The notes under the pieces: model-generated
The model's input: the letters and a program-made list of their open reading frames with translations, nothing else
Told to the model about the DNA's origin: nothing
Database searches by the model: none
Shown: positions 1 to 7,647 of the stretch, piece by piece
Layout: each line of letters opens with the position of its first letter
Numbering within the stretch: position 1 is the stretch's first letter
Source of the DNA: a virus
Direction: 5' to 3' (one strand)
Length of the DNA stretch: 64,000 nucleotides
IMG/VR virus record: IMGVR_UViG_3300017960_000001
Span: 30,120 to 94,119 of that record
Made by a program: the position numbers and the translations under genes

Positions 1-2
1 CG

Positions 3-92
3 TCGGAGGAATTGCGGTTACGGGTCGCCGATGATCTGGGCAGCGGGATCGACTATCTTAAGTGCAGGATCAAGGCAGTGAAGCGAGGATAA
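3..92 (+). CDS. C-terminal end of an upstream gene (partial)
   Basis: The frame starting at base 3 is open from the window edge to a TAA at 90-92 and encodes 29 residues ending IKAVKRG. The next gene starts one base later, the spacing seen between other genes here. The fragment is too short to identify. Confidence 0.55.
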   Translation, partial: SEELRLRVADDLGSGIDYLKCRIKAVKRG

Positions 93-93
93 A

Positions 94-1194
94 ATGCCAA
101 CACGTGTAGAGGGGAACATCGATCTTGCCGTTGCGATTTCCACCGGTCGCGTCACAATGGCGGGGTTGCTAACGGTCGACGTCGGCGGGTTCGGCTACAA
201 CCTCGGCGGTGTCTATAAGGAATTCGTTGGCGCCGCCGGTCAGGCCGTGACGCCGTCCGAGGTCAACTACGTTTACGTCGACGACGCTAACGAGCTGCAA
301 GCCAATACGACCGGCTACCCTGCGGGAGAGCACATCCGGCTCGCTCGAGTGGTGGCTGACGCGAGCGTCATCACCGCGATCGTCGACGACCGCGCGTTCT
401 TGAGTTGCACCGCCGAGGACGGTTCGGCCGACATCTACAAGCTCGACCCGTACCAAGTGACCGACGACTACGCGCCGACCTACGCTCAGCTGATGTCGAA
501 CGGCCCGGTGATCATCGTCGACTCGACGGCGGGCGACGTGACCGTGACGCTCCCCGCGGCGGACACGGCGCCGGCCGATAGCAAGATTCACCGAGCCTGG
601 GTCCACCACCTCGGGGGTGGGAACTTGTGTCAGGTCGAGGTCGCCGGTTCAGAAAACTTCTTCGACGGGCTGGTGGAGCTTCATCTGCCGGTCGGCAAAA
701 CGGCGCAGCTTGGCGTGATGAACATGGGGGACGACGCGCCGGGGTGGCTGAGAATCAGCGACATCGATACGGTGTGCGCGGCGCGCCGTCAGGCGACGTG
801 GGCCGCGGCTAACTTTTCGTCGTGGACCTCGATCCCGTTCGACCAACAGACGGCTGAGGACAACCCGCACGTAATCGAGTGGGCGCCGGGACAACCGACC
901 CGGATCACGGCGAAGCTCACCGCACGATACTGGGTTCAATACGTGTGTTCACTGGACAGCACCGGAGGCGGCGGGGCGTGGTCGATTCTATCCCGAATCC
1001 TGCTCAACGGATCCGACATCCCGCAACCCGGCAAGCTGAGGAGCGGAAACTACTCGAACGAGGACGCTAGCATCTCGCACCCCGGGTTCCCGTTGGACCT
1101 CAACGCCGGCGATTACATCGAGCTTCAGCTAAACCACAACGGGCTCGTCGGCAACATGAACAGCGCGCTTTTGTCGGTGCGGATCGAGGTGTAG
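94..1194 (+). CDS. Putative virion appendage or fibre protein
   Basis: This is a 366-residue protein without transmembrane segments, rich in short beta-prone stretches with Gly, Val and Asp. The first 110 residues (IDLAVAISTGRVTMAG, VNYVYVDDANELQANTTGYP, IRLARVVADASVITAIVDDR) resemble the opening part of phage fibre proteins, in which a shaft leads to C-terminal beta structure. It is followed at once by three other small unknown genes and lies upstream of the head-tail connector genes, so a head- or neck-associated appendage is as likely as a tail fibre. No enzymatic motif is visible. The role is inferred from position and composition only. Confidence 0.6.
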   Translation: MPTRVEGNIDLAVAISTGRVTMAGLLTVDVGGFGYNLGGVYKEFVGAAGQAVTPSEVNYVYVDDANELQANTTGYPAGEHIRLARVVADASVITAIVDDRAFLSCTAEDGSADIYKLDPYQVTDDYAPTYAQLMSNGPVIIVDSTAGDVTVTLPAADTAPADSKIHRAWVHHLGGGNLCQVEVAGSENFFDGLVELHLPVGKTAQLGVMNMGDDAPGWLRISDIDTVCAARRQATWAAANFSSWTSIPFDQQTAEDNPHVIEWAPGQPTRITAKLTARYWVQYVCSLDSTGGGGAWSILSRILLNGSDIPQPGKLRSGNYSNEDASISHPGFPLDLNAGDYIELQLNHNGLVGNMNSALLSVRIEV

Positions 1195-1195
1195 C

Positions 1196-1675
1196 ATGGC
1201 GGAATATCTGAAGGAAAACCTGAGCGGCGAACTGGACCTCGCCAAGTTCGAGCACGACATCGCCGCGGCAGGGTTCGGCGCGACCATGACCGACCATAGC
1301 TACGACCCCGTCGAGCACTGGATCAGGACGTCGTGGTCAGGCGACCTCACCGCCGGAGAGCAGACGCAGCTTGACGGGTTGATCGACGGGGCGATCGACC
1401 TGCCGGTCAAGTTCGAGCGGGACGCCGGTTCGGAATACTTCGAGCTAACGATCCGGCAGGGGCGGCGATGGCATCGGCATCGCCAGCGGGTCCGGTTTCA
1501 CTCGCCGTTCAGCGGTGTGCCGACGGTAGCAATCGGCGCGCATTCCTTCGACGGCGCCGCCGACCTCTCGATCCGGGCAATTACGCCGACGTCGTTCGAT
1601 TTCGTAATCCAAGCCCGCGGCCGCAACGGCGGTTTGTCCGTGGTATCCTTCGATTGGGAGGCAACATATGTCTAA
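1196..1675 (+). CDS. Hypothetical protein, probably virion-associated
   Basis: The product is a 159-residue soluble protein beginning MAEYLKENLSGELDLAKFEHD. It starts one base after the previous stop and its end overlaps the next start by 8 bases, so it belongs to the same translationally coupled run. It has an acidic N-terminal half and a basic stretch (RQGRRWHRHRQRVRFH) near residue 90. I do not recognise the family. Confidence 0.6.
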   Translation: MAEYLKENLSGELDLAKFEHDIAAAGFGATMTDHSYDPVEHWIRTSWSGDLTAGEQTQLDGLIDGAIDLPVKFERDAGSEYFELTIRQGRRWHRHRQRVRFHSPFSGVPTVAIGAHSFDGAADLSIRAITPTSFDFVIQARGRNGGLSVVSFDWEATYV

Positions 1676-2213
1676 GCAACTCAGCGATCTGCCGGCCGAG
1701 GCCGACAGCTGGGAATCGATCCCGACGCACGAATTCACCGACCCGGACACGTGGCAACGCAAGCCGGAGGGGGGCTGGGTCGATCCGCCGAACGACTACG
1801 ATAGCACGTTCGAGCTTGAGCCTCCCGAGGGGAAAGCCTACGCGATCCATTCGGTGCGGATCAGGTACAGCGCGCACGCAAAACTCCACGCCGCGTTGAT
1901 CGTGGAGTATTGGGCCGGCGAGTTGAAGGTGGGCGAGACGGTCTACGCAAGCAAGGCTGACTTCATCGACCGGTGTCCCGATTTCGAGGTGCTCGACGTC
2001 ACCGGCAACGGCGACTACACCTCGCCGATCTGGGCGCACTCCTACGAGTTCCAAGAGCCCCTCGTCCTGTGGTCGACGCCGGGCCCCGGCCGGCTCACCA
2101 AGATGGTGCTTAAGATCGAGGACCACCAACCCTTCAAGCAGGAAGGCGGGGCCGACGCCGAGGCGGTCAAGGTCCGCTACCCGGACATCGCGGTTTATAC
2201 GGAGCCGAGCTAG
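1668..2213 (+). CDS. Hypothetical protein
   Basis: The 181-residue product has no signal peptide or membrane segment. It is rich in aromatic residues and appears beta-rich in the middle (YAIHSVRIRYSAHAKLHAAL). It overlaps the previous gene by 8 bases and shares its last base with the GTG of the next. Its position in the appendage cluster suggests a structural or accessory virion role; nothing more can be said from sequence. Confidence 0.6.
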   Translation: MSKQLSDLPAEADSWESIPTHEFTDPDTWQRKPEGGWVDPPNDYDSTFELEPPEGKAYAIHSVRIRYSAHAKLHAALIVEYWAGELKVGETVYASKADFIDRCPDFEVLDVTGNGDYTSPIWAHSYEFQEPLVLWSTPGPGRLTKMVLKIEDHQPFKQEGGADAEAVKVRYPDIAVYTEPS

Positions 2214-2746
2214 TGATCGACGATCCGAAAGTCCTGATCTGCCTGTCCGCCTCCGATGCGTGGTACGGGCGGATCATCCGGTGGGCCTCGCGGTCGAGGG
2301 TCAATCACACCTTCTTGCTCTACCGGTCCGACGTGTGGGGTTGGTTCGCTGTCGAGATCAACGAGAACGGCGTGCAATTGATCCCGCCCTCCCGGCTGAC
2401 CCGGGTCGATTACCTCGAGTGTTGGAGGTGCGACGAGGACCTCCTCCACGGGCTCGCTGGCATGCGCCGATGGATTGGGGCGGGCTACGATTGGCGGGGA
2501 CTCTTGAGCGGTCTGGTGCGTCTGGTGGTGCGTCGACTGTTCGGCATGTCGATCGACGGCGCGTCACACTCTGCCAAGCGGCTGTTCTGCTCTGAGGCAG
2601 CTGCGGTGGTCCTCCGTAACGCCGCGGCGCCGGGGTCCGATAGCATCGACCCGCCGAACACTTCACCCGGCGACCTACGCCGGCTGTTCCGGGCGCACCC
2701 GGCCTACCACAAGGTCAGCTGCCCGGTCACCCGATACGGGGGCTGA
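2213..2746 (+). CDS. Permuted papain-like (YiiX/YebB, NlpC/P60-type) hydrolase
   Basis: The 177-residue protein matches the permuted NlpC/P60 amidase layout. A His sits early in the strand VNHTFLLY (H32), followed by an acidic residue in AVEIN (E48), and the candidate nucleophile Cys comes late, in RLFCSEA (C126). The late DPPNTSPGDLRRLF is typical of these YiiX-like proteins. Such enzymes cleave amide bonds in peptidoglycan peptides or lipoproteins. The GTG start shares its G with the preceding TAG stop. Placement among virion genes suggests a particle-borne hydrolase acting at entry, which is an inference; a processing protease is the alternative. Confidence 0.7.
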   Translation: MIDDPKVLICLSASDAWYGRIIRWASRSRVNHTFLLYRSDVWGWFAVEINENGVQLIPPSRLTRVDYLECWRCDEDLLHGLAGMRRWIGAGYDWRGLLSGLVRLVVRRLFGMSIDGASHSAKRLFCSEAAAVVLRNAAAPGSDSIDPPNTSPGDLRRLFRAHPAYHKVSCPVTRYGG

Positions 2747-2749
2747 GTC

Positions 2750-3352
2750 GTGAGCCTGAGCGTCGCATACGGGGCCGGGGTCGTCGACCAATTCCCGGCC
2801 TACGAAACCGACGGATACACCAAGCGGTCGGGGCTGACAGTCGGTGGCGGCGACCTCTCCGTGACGGTGTGGCACGACGGCGTCGAGCAATCCGGGTACC
2901 CGGTGACGATCACCGAGGACGGGACGTCAGGCGAGTACGCGGTGACCTACACCCCGAGCGACGTGGGGCTTTGGTTGGTCGAGGTTCTGATCGATTTCAG
3001 CAAGGACGTGTGGGCCGGTGAGCACGTCGTCCGCCGGACCTTCACCAAGGTCGACGCCTCGCTCTCTGACAACGCCACGAACTGTCGGTTCGCGGTCTGG
3101 TTCGAGGACGAGGGCCAACCGCGGACCGACCTCGATCAGGTGGCGGCGAAAGTCTACGAACCGGACGGCACCGAGAAGAAGGACCTCGGGATCAAGCTCG
3201 CCGCGGCGATGTCGCCGCAGGGTGTGTTCGAGTTCGTCGAGCCTAGCGGGGACTTCGATCCACACGTGCCCTATATGCTCGAGGTGGTGGCGACCAAGGG
3301 ATCTTTCACGTGGACCTCGCAAACCGGATTCGTGAAGGTGCCCGATGCTTAA
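2750..3352 (+). CDS. Putative structural protein with Ig-like domains
   Basis: The 200-residue, GTG-started protein contains two probable beta-sandwich stretches: roughly residues 20-80 (GEYAVTYTPSDVGLWLVEV, the pattern of bacterial Ig-like domains) and 100-190. It has no membrane segments or enzymatic motif. Similar Ig-like modules decorate head and tail proteins of many phages and are thought to bind weakly to cell-surface sugars. The assignment rests on strand pattern and context. Confidence 0.55.
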   Translation: MSLSVAYGAGVVDQFPAYETDGYTKRSGLTVGGGDLSVTVWHDGVEQSGYPVTITEDGTSGEYAVTYTPSDVGLWLVEVLIDFSKDVWAGEHVVRRTFTKVDASLSDNATNCRFAVWFEDEGQPRTDLDQVAAKVYEPDGTEKKDLGIKLAAAMSPQGVFEFVEPSGDFDPHVPYMLEVVATKGSFTWTSQTGFVKVPDA

Positions 3353-3827
3353 CGCCCGCCGGCTCAGAGTGATCGGTGGCGGGCTGGCGAACCGGGTCCG
3401 GGCGGTCACGTTCTGGCGTGTGCCGCTCGGCTTCGGCGCGCAACTGGAAGGACTGCCCCCGGTGATGACCCGGGTCCGCGACTTGATCCCGGCGGTACGG
3501 CATGCAATCGAGCCGAGGCCGCGGGTTCAGAGGTTGCGGGCGGACCTCGCGGCGGCGATGAGAGCTGCGTCCTGTCCTGCGCCGCAGCTGGCCTCTGCTT
3601 CTGCCCGGCTACGCCCGGCGGTGGTGTCGGTCGGATCGGCGGTGGTCCGTATGCAGTCCGCGTCGGCGCCCGCTGAACCCGAGCCCACGTCCGCGAAGCA
3701 GCTGCGCCCCAAAGCTTCGAGCGCAGCTGTGGTAGGATCGGTCGAGATGCAGAGCGGCAAGGCGCCGCGACCGAAGGCGCCGCGGCGGCCGGTGCCCCTG
3801 CGGCCCCGCATGACAAAGGTGAGGTGA
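3345..3827 (+). CDS. Hypothetical basic, low-complexity protein
   Basis: The 160-residue ORF overlaps the previous stop by 8 bases and ends 4 bases before the connector gene, so it fills an otherwise empty gap. The product is strongly basic and Ala/Pro/Ser-rich after residue 60, ending in a PKAPRRPVPLRPRM-type tail. No domain is recognisable. Because composition is biased and several antisense ORFs cover the same bases, its reality rests mainly on spacing. Confidence 0.45.
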   Translation: MLNARRLRVIGGGLANRVRAVTFWRVPLGFGAQLEGLPPVMTRVRDLIPAVRHAIEPRPRVQRLRADLAAAMRAASCPAPQLASASARLRPAVVSVGSAVVRMQSASAPAEPEPTSAKQLRPKASSAAVVGSVEMQSGKAPRPKAPRRPVPLRPRMTKVR

Positions 3828-3831
3828 CCCG

Positions 3832-5127
3832 ATGGCGACCGTAATCAAGCTCCGGTGGGAAGTCCCAGAGCTAGAAAACATGCTGACTCTCTACAACACG
3901 CAGAAGGTGTACCGGTCCACCACCGGGCCCGGCGGGGCGTGGACGGAGATCACGACGCCGGCGACGCGGATCCCTCTCGTCGAGGGGCAGGAGAGCTACC
4001 TATACGACGACACCGCGGGCGACCTGACCTATTGGTACTGCGTTGCGTTGTTCAACACCGACACCCTCGCCGAAGGGGAGAAGGCAGAGCCGATCCAAGG
4101 CGAGGCGGTGGTGACCCCGCTCAGGCTGGCGTGGGAGGTCGAGAACCTCACCACGATCTACGACGCCGGGTACACCGAACAACGCATCGAGCGCAGCACC
4201 GACAACGGCACAAGCTGGACGGAGATCAGCCGGTCGACCACGCGGATCCCGTTGGTGACCGAGGTCGAGCGGTACGTGTACGCTGACCCCCGCGGACATC
4301 GCTCGTACCTGTACCGGGTCCAGTTCTACGACGCCGACGGGAACGACAACGGCTCGCCGCAGACCATCGCAGAGATCGACCTCGACGGCTACTGCTCTCT
4401 CGGTGAGATCCGGGCCGAGGGGTTGACGCCGGACGACGCGGACAGCGACGCAGTCGAGCGCGCGATCACCGCGGCGAACGCCTATATCGATCGGTACACT
4501 CGCAGGTACTTCACGCCGCGGTTCGCTCGGAAACGGTTCGACGGTGTCGGCCGGGGCGACATGCTGCTCCTCGGCGACGTGCCCCTCATCGCTCTGATCG
4601 GAGTGTACGTCGACGGAACCGAGGTCCCGCGGACTTCGCTGGTGGTCTACAACCGCCACCTTCGCGCCGAGCAGATCGACGACCGGGCGTCACCGAAGAT
4701 CATGATTTCGGACGACATCCTCTATGACGACGAAGGAGAGCGGCGGGTCACGTGGAGCTACTTCGAAAAGGGGACACAGAATATCGAGGTGGTGGGGATC
4801 TGGGGCTACACCGAGCTACCGCCGGGCGCCGTCGCCGGCGACACCGACACCGACTCGCAGACCCCGATCGAGTACGGTGAGACGCCGGACCTGATCCGGT
4901 GGGCCGCTCGCAAGTTGGTGGTCGACCGTGCGGCCGGCATGGCGTCCGCCGAGGCAGAGGAGGCGGTGGCGTCGTCCCGGTTGAAACGGCTCAAGACCAG
5001 GGACCAAGAGGTCGAGTATTTCGAGTCGGGATCGGCCACCGCGGCGGGCGGGTCGTTCGCTATCGATCCCGCTGTCCATGAGGTACTCGAAGGGTTCCGG
5101 CTGACGTTCGGAGTGGAGGCGATCTAA
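3832..5127 (+). CDS. Head-tail connector protein with two N-terminal FN3-like repeats
   Basis: Residues from about 184 to the end match phage head-tail connector (gp6/gp8-like adaptor) proteins: YCSLGEIRAEGLTPDDADSD, then ERAITAANAYIDRYTRRYF, then the helix near residue 350 (PDLIRWAARKLVVDRAAG). Such proteins form the ring below the portal. The first 180 residues are an unusual addition: two tandem copies of a fibronectin-III-like module. LRWEVPELE, GAWTEITTPATRIPL and TYWYCVALF in copy one correspond to LAWEVENLT, TSWTEISRSTTRIPL and SYLYRVQFY in copy two. Connectors of this family are usually 100-200 residues, so the 431-residue length reflects this fusion. Confidence 0.75.
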   Translation: MATVIKLRWEVPELENMLTLYNTQKVYRSTTGPGGAWTEITTPATRIPLVEGQESYLYDDTAGDLTYWYCVALFNTDTLAEGEKAEPIQGEAVVTPLRLAWEVENLTTIYDAGYTEQRIERSTDNGTSWTEISRSTTRIPLVTEVERYVYADPRGHRSYLYRVQFYDADGNDNGSPQTIAEIDLDGYCSLGEIRAEGLTPDDADSDAVERAITAANAYIDRYTRRYFTPRFARKRFDGVGRGDMLLLGDVPLIALIGVYVDGTEVPRTSLVVYNRHLRAEQIDDRASPKIMISDDILYDDEGERRVTWSYFEKGTQNIEVVGIWGYTELPPGAVAGDTDTDSQTPIEYGETPDLIRWAARKLVVDRAAGMASAEAEEAVASSRLKRLKTRDQEVEYFESGSATAAGGSFAIDPAVHEVLEGFRLTFGVEAI

Positions 5128-5927
5128 TGGTGGCATCCTGGCTGATCGAGCGGTTCACGGTCGAGATCCGGCGCCTCGCGTCGTCCCTCTCCGCGGCGGC
5201 GTCGGTCGCGTCGGACGCCACCGCACCCTTCGACTTCTCCGGGGGCGACGTCGACCTCGAGCTTGAGGTGGACGGCGGGGCTCAGACTGTCACGATCGCG
5301 GTCGCCGGCATGGCCGCCCCGTCGAACGCCACCGCCGACGAGGTTGCAGCTGCGATCATCGCCGGGGGGCTGACCGGGGGCACCGCCTACGTCACCGAGT
5401 CCGGGGCGGTGATCGTTAGCACCAACACGGTGGAGGGGGGCAGCATAGAGATCACCGGCGGGGCGGCGAACGCGATCCTAGACTTCCCTGAGACGCTCGC
5501 AGAGGACCCCTACGACGACGTTTTCGGAGGGTTGCGGCGGGTACCCGGCAACACGCAGGAAGGGCAAAGCGCGAGGCGTGAGCACCCGCTGGTGACCCTC
5601 CCCTGCCAGGTTGACCGGGGGAACTGGGGCCAGATCAGTTTGAACGCCGCCGGCGGGCAGACTGTCGTCGAGCTTGTGCTGACGTTGGACCGGCGCAACG
5701 TGGTCGCCGCGGGGCTGGTCAGGGGGGACGGAACGCCGATGCTGAAACGCGGCGATCGGATCGTTCGGATCCGCAACCGCGAGGGCGAAATCGAGGAGGA
5801 GTTCTCGGTCGACGATCCGGTGTTCGTCGAACGGGTCGAGCGGTCGGGCCACGGGCTCAGCCTCCGGCGGCCGAGGTTCAACCTGTTCTACCTGCACTGC
5901 GCCCGACCGGACAAGGGGCCGGCGTGA
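5127..5927 (+). CDS. Head completion/neck-type protein with inserted beta module
   Basis: The 266-residue protein lies between the connector and the gp10-like protein, the usual place for a head completion or neck subunit. Residues about 34-119 form an insert that starts PFDFSGGDVDLELEVDGG, continues ATADEVAAAII and ends GGAANAILDFP. The same module recurs in the tail sheath and the tail-I-like protein of this phage. The remainder (residues 125-266, including TLPCQVDRGNWGQISLNAAG) is consistent with a small neck protein. The function is inferred from position. Confidence 0.6.
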   Translation: MVASWLIERFTVEIRRLASSLSAAASVASDATAPFDFSGGDVDLELEVDGGAQTVTIAVAGMAAPSNATADEVAAAIIAGGLTGGTAYVTESGAVIVSTNTVEGGSIEITGGAANAILDFPETLAEDPYDDVFGGLRRVPGNTQEGQSARREHPLVTLPCQVDRGNWGQISLNAAGGQTVVELVLTLDRRNVVAAGLVRGDGTPMLKRGDRIVRIRNREGEIEEEFSVDDPVFVERVERSGHGLSLRRPRFNLFYLHCARPDKGPA

Positions 5928-6568
5928 CGCAGATCATGATCAGGCCGCGCGGTCTACTGGCCGGCGCGATGGCTCTCCAACGATGGAAGCTGAAGGTAAA
6001 GAACGGCGTCCGGCGGGCGGTCGAACGTGAAGCCAATTTGTGCAGACGAACCATGGTTGAGGGGTTGAAGATGCAAGCCCCGGGCGGGAACCAGATCCGC
6101 CCGTTGTCCGCTATGACGATGCAGCTGCGCCGGCTCGGCAAGGGGGGCGACTCCGGCAAGCGGCGCGGGCGGTTGGGGACCGGATCCTCCAAGGCCCTGA
6201 TCGATTCCGGGGACCTGCTCGCTTCGATCAACGTACAGGACGCAGGTCAGGACGGCATGGCGTACACCGTCGGAGTCCACCGCGGCACGCGGGGCAACCG
6301 CGGCGGAAAGGACATGGTCGACCTCGCTCGGGTCCATGAGTACGGGACCGGAAAGTACACCGTCCGCGTCACTCGAAAAATGCACAAGTTCTCGAAATTC
6401 TTGGTGCACATGGGGATCCTCAGAGTGCCGTGGCGCGAGGGGCAGATCCTGCGCCGCGAGGTCCCGGCGCGTCCGTTCCTGCGACCGGGCTATGAGTTGT
6501 GGCGCGAGGAGGCGGACGAACGCTTCGACCGAGAGATCCAGCGGGTGCTATCGACGGGAGGCTTCTAG
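5924..6568 (+). CDS. Tail completion / virion morphogenesis protein (HK97 gp10-like)
   Basis: The 214-residue basic protein has the family pattern of tail completion or virion morphogenesis proteins: a helical N-terminus, a central LIDSGDLLASI, then YTVGVHRGTRG, ARVHEYGTGKYT and the C-terminal VPARPFLRPGYELW. These proteins join head to tail at the neck. It overlaps the preceding gene by 4 bases, and the tail terminator starts one base after its stop. An ATP-free assembly role is expected, and no catalytic residues are visible. Confidence 0.75.
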   Translation: MTQIMIRPRGLLAGAMALQRWKLKVKNGVRRAVEREANLCRRTMVEGLKMQAPGGNQIRPLSAMTMQLRRLGKGGDSGKRRGRLGTGSSKALIDSGDLLASINVQDAGQDGMAYTVGVHRGTRGNRGGKDMVDLARVHEYGTGKYTVRVTRKMHKFSKFLVHMGILRVPWREGQILRREVPARPFLRPGYELWREEADERFDREIQRVLSTGGF

Positions 6569-6569
6569 C

Positions 6570-7568
6570 ATGGCGACACCGACAGTGAGCAGCGCCACGC
6601 CGGACGGCGGGCTGACCCGCGGCGGCGAAGTGATTGAGATCGCGGGCACGAACTTCCGCACGGTGCCGACCCCGCCGGACGGATACCTCGGCGGCGAGGA
6701 GCAGCAAACGGTGGCGGTCTACTTCGGGGACGACCGGGCGCCGTTCGCCGCCACCGTCACCGACTCTCTGATCCACGCGAAAGCTCCGACCTACACCGGC
6801 GACTACCAGACTAAGCAGACGGTGGACGGCGAGCAGAAAGTGGTCGACGCGCTCCCGGCCGCGGTCGATCTGCGGGTGGTGAACCTCGACGACAACGGCG
6901 ATCCGATCGTGGGCGAGGAGGCGACGCTCGCCGGCGGGTACGAGTTCCGCCGGGTGGATCTCCAACAGACGGGCCAAGCCGAGCAGGTAATCCGCGAGTT
7001 TATCGAGATGCTCCGGCGCCATATCCACCGAAATACTTGGTGGACCATGCACCGGGATTATGACTCGACCCCGGAGGACTTGCTCGAATACCTGCAAGCG
7101 AAGGGGCTGCCGTTGGTGCGGTTGCAGGGGCCGACGTGGGAGGAGGACCGCGACCGGTGGATCCAAGAGGCCACCCCGGAGGACCACCCCACCGAGGCTG
7201 ACCAGTACATCCGAAACCAGCGCGAGCGGTGCGTGATTTTCGAGTTCGTGCTGGACGTGTGGTCGAACGCCGAACACCCGGCCGAGCTACTGAACCTCTC
7301 GACGGCGGTTGTGCAGATGTTCCACGATCTGCCGTGGGTCACGCTCGAGGTGAACGGAGAGCCCTGGCAATGGGAGCTTGATATGCCCCCCGACGGACAC
7401 CCCGTTTTCGACATCGGGCCGAACCTCGACGGGCTCACGAACTTCAGGTGCACGGCGATGATCAAGGGGATCGACATCTCCGGCGCGGAGCTTGCTATCA
7501 TCGAGCGCGGGTGGACGGTGTCCGATCCTGATTCACCAAAGGTCGAGGACGAGGGGCTATCGCTATAG
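6570..7568 (+). CDS. Tail terminator-like protein with N-terminal IPT/TIG domain
   Basis: I start this gene at the ATG at 6570, one base after the upstream stop; the longer in-frame ORF would be antiparallel noise over the previous gene. Residues about 5-75 resemble an IPT/TIG Ig-like domain (PDGGLTRGGEVIEIAGTNF, VAVYFGDDRAPF). From residue 130 the protein has a helix and mixed alpha/beta region, and it precedes the sheath gene, as tail terminators do. The 332-residue length exceeds typical terminators (about 130-180), and the IPT domain accounts for much of the excess. The terminator role is inferred from synteny. Confidence 0.6.
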   Translation: MATPTVSSATPDGGLTRGGEVIEIAGTNFRTVPTPPDGYLGGEEQQTVAVYFGDDRAPFAATVTDSLIHAKAPTYTGDYQTKQTVDGEQKVVDALPAAVDLRVVNLDDNGDPIVGEEATLAGGYEFRRVDLQQTGQAEQVIREFIEMLRRHIHRNTWWTMHRDYDSTPEDLLEYLQAKGLPLVRLQGPTWEEDRDRWIQEATPEDHPTEADQYIRNQRERCVIFEFVLDVWSNAEHPAELLNLSTAVVQMFHDLPWVTLEVNGEPWQWELDMPPDGHPVFDIGPNLDGLTNFRCTAMIKGIDISGAELAIIERGWTVSDPDSPKVEDEGLSL

Positions 7569-7647
7569 AGATCAAAGACTAGACGCGGGGGCTTGGTTCC
7601 TGCTAGGGTCGAAGAAAGCGGCCCCCTGACGGGCAACGGAGGAGAGC
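7569..7647 (+). other. 79-bp gap before the sheath gene
   Basis: Apart from the ribosome binding site (GGAGGAG) nothing convincing is visible. A TTGGTT hexamer near its centre has no -10 box at a usable spacing, so I do not call a promoter. Confidence 0.4.
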
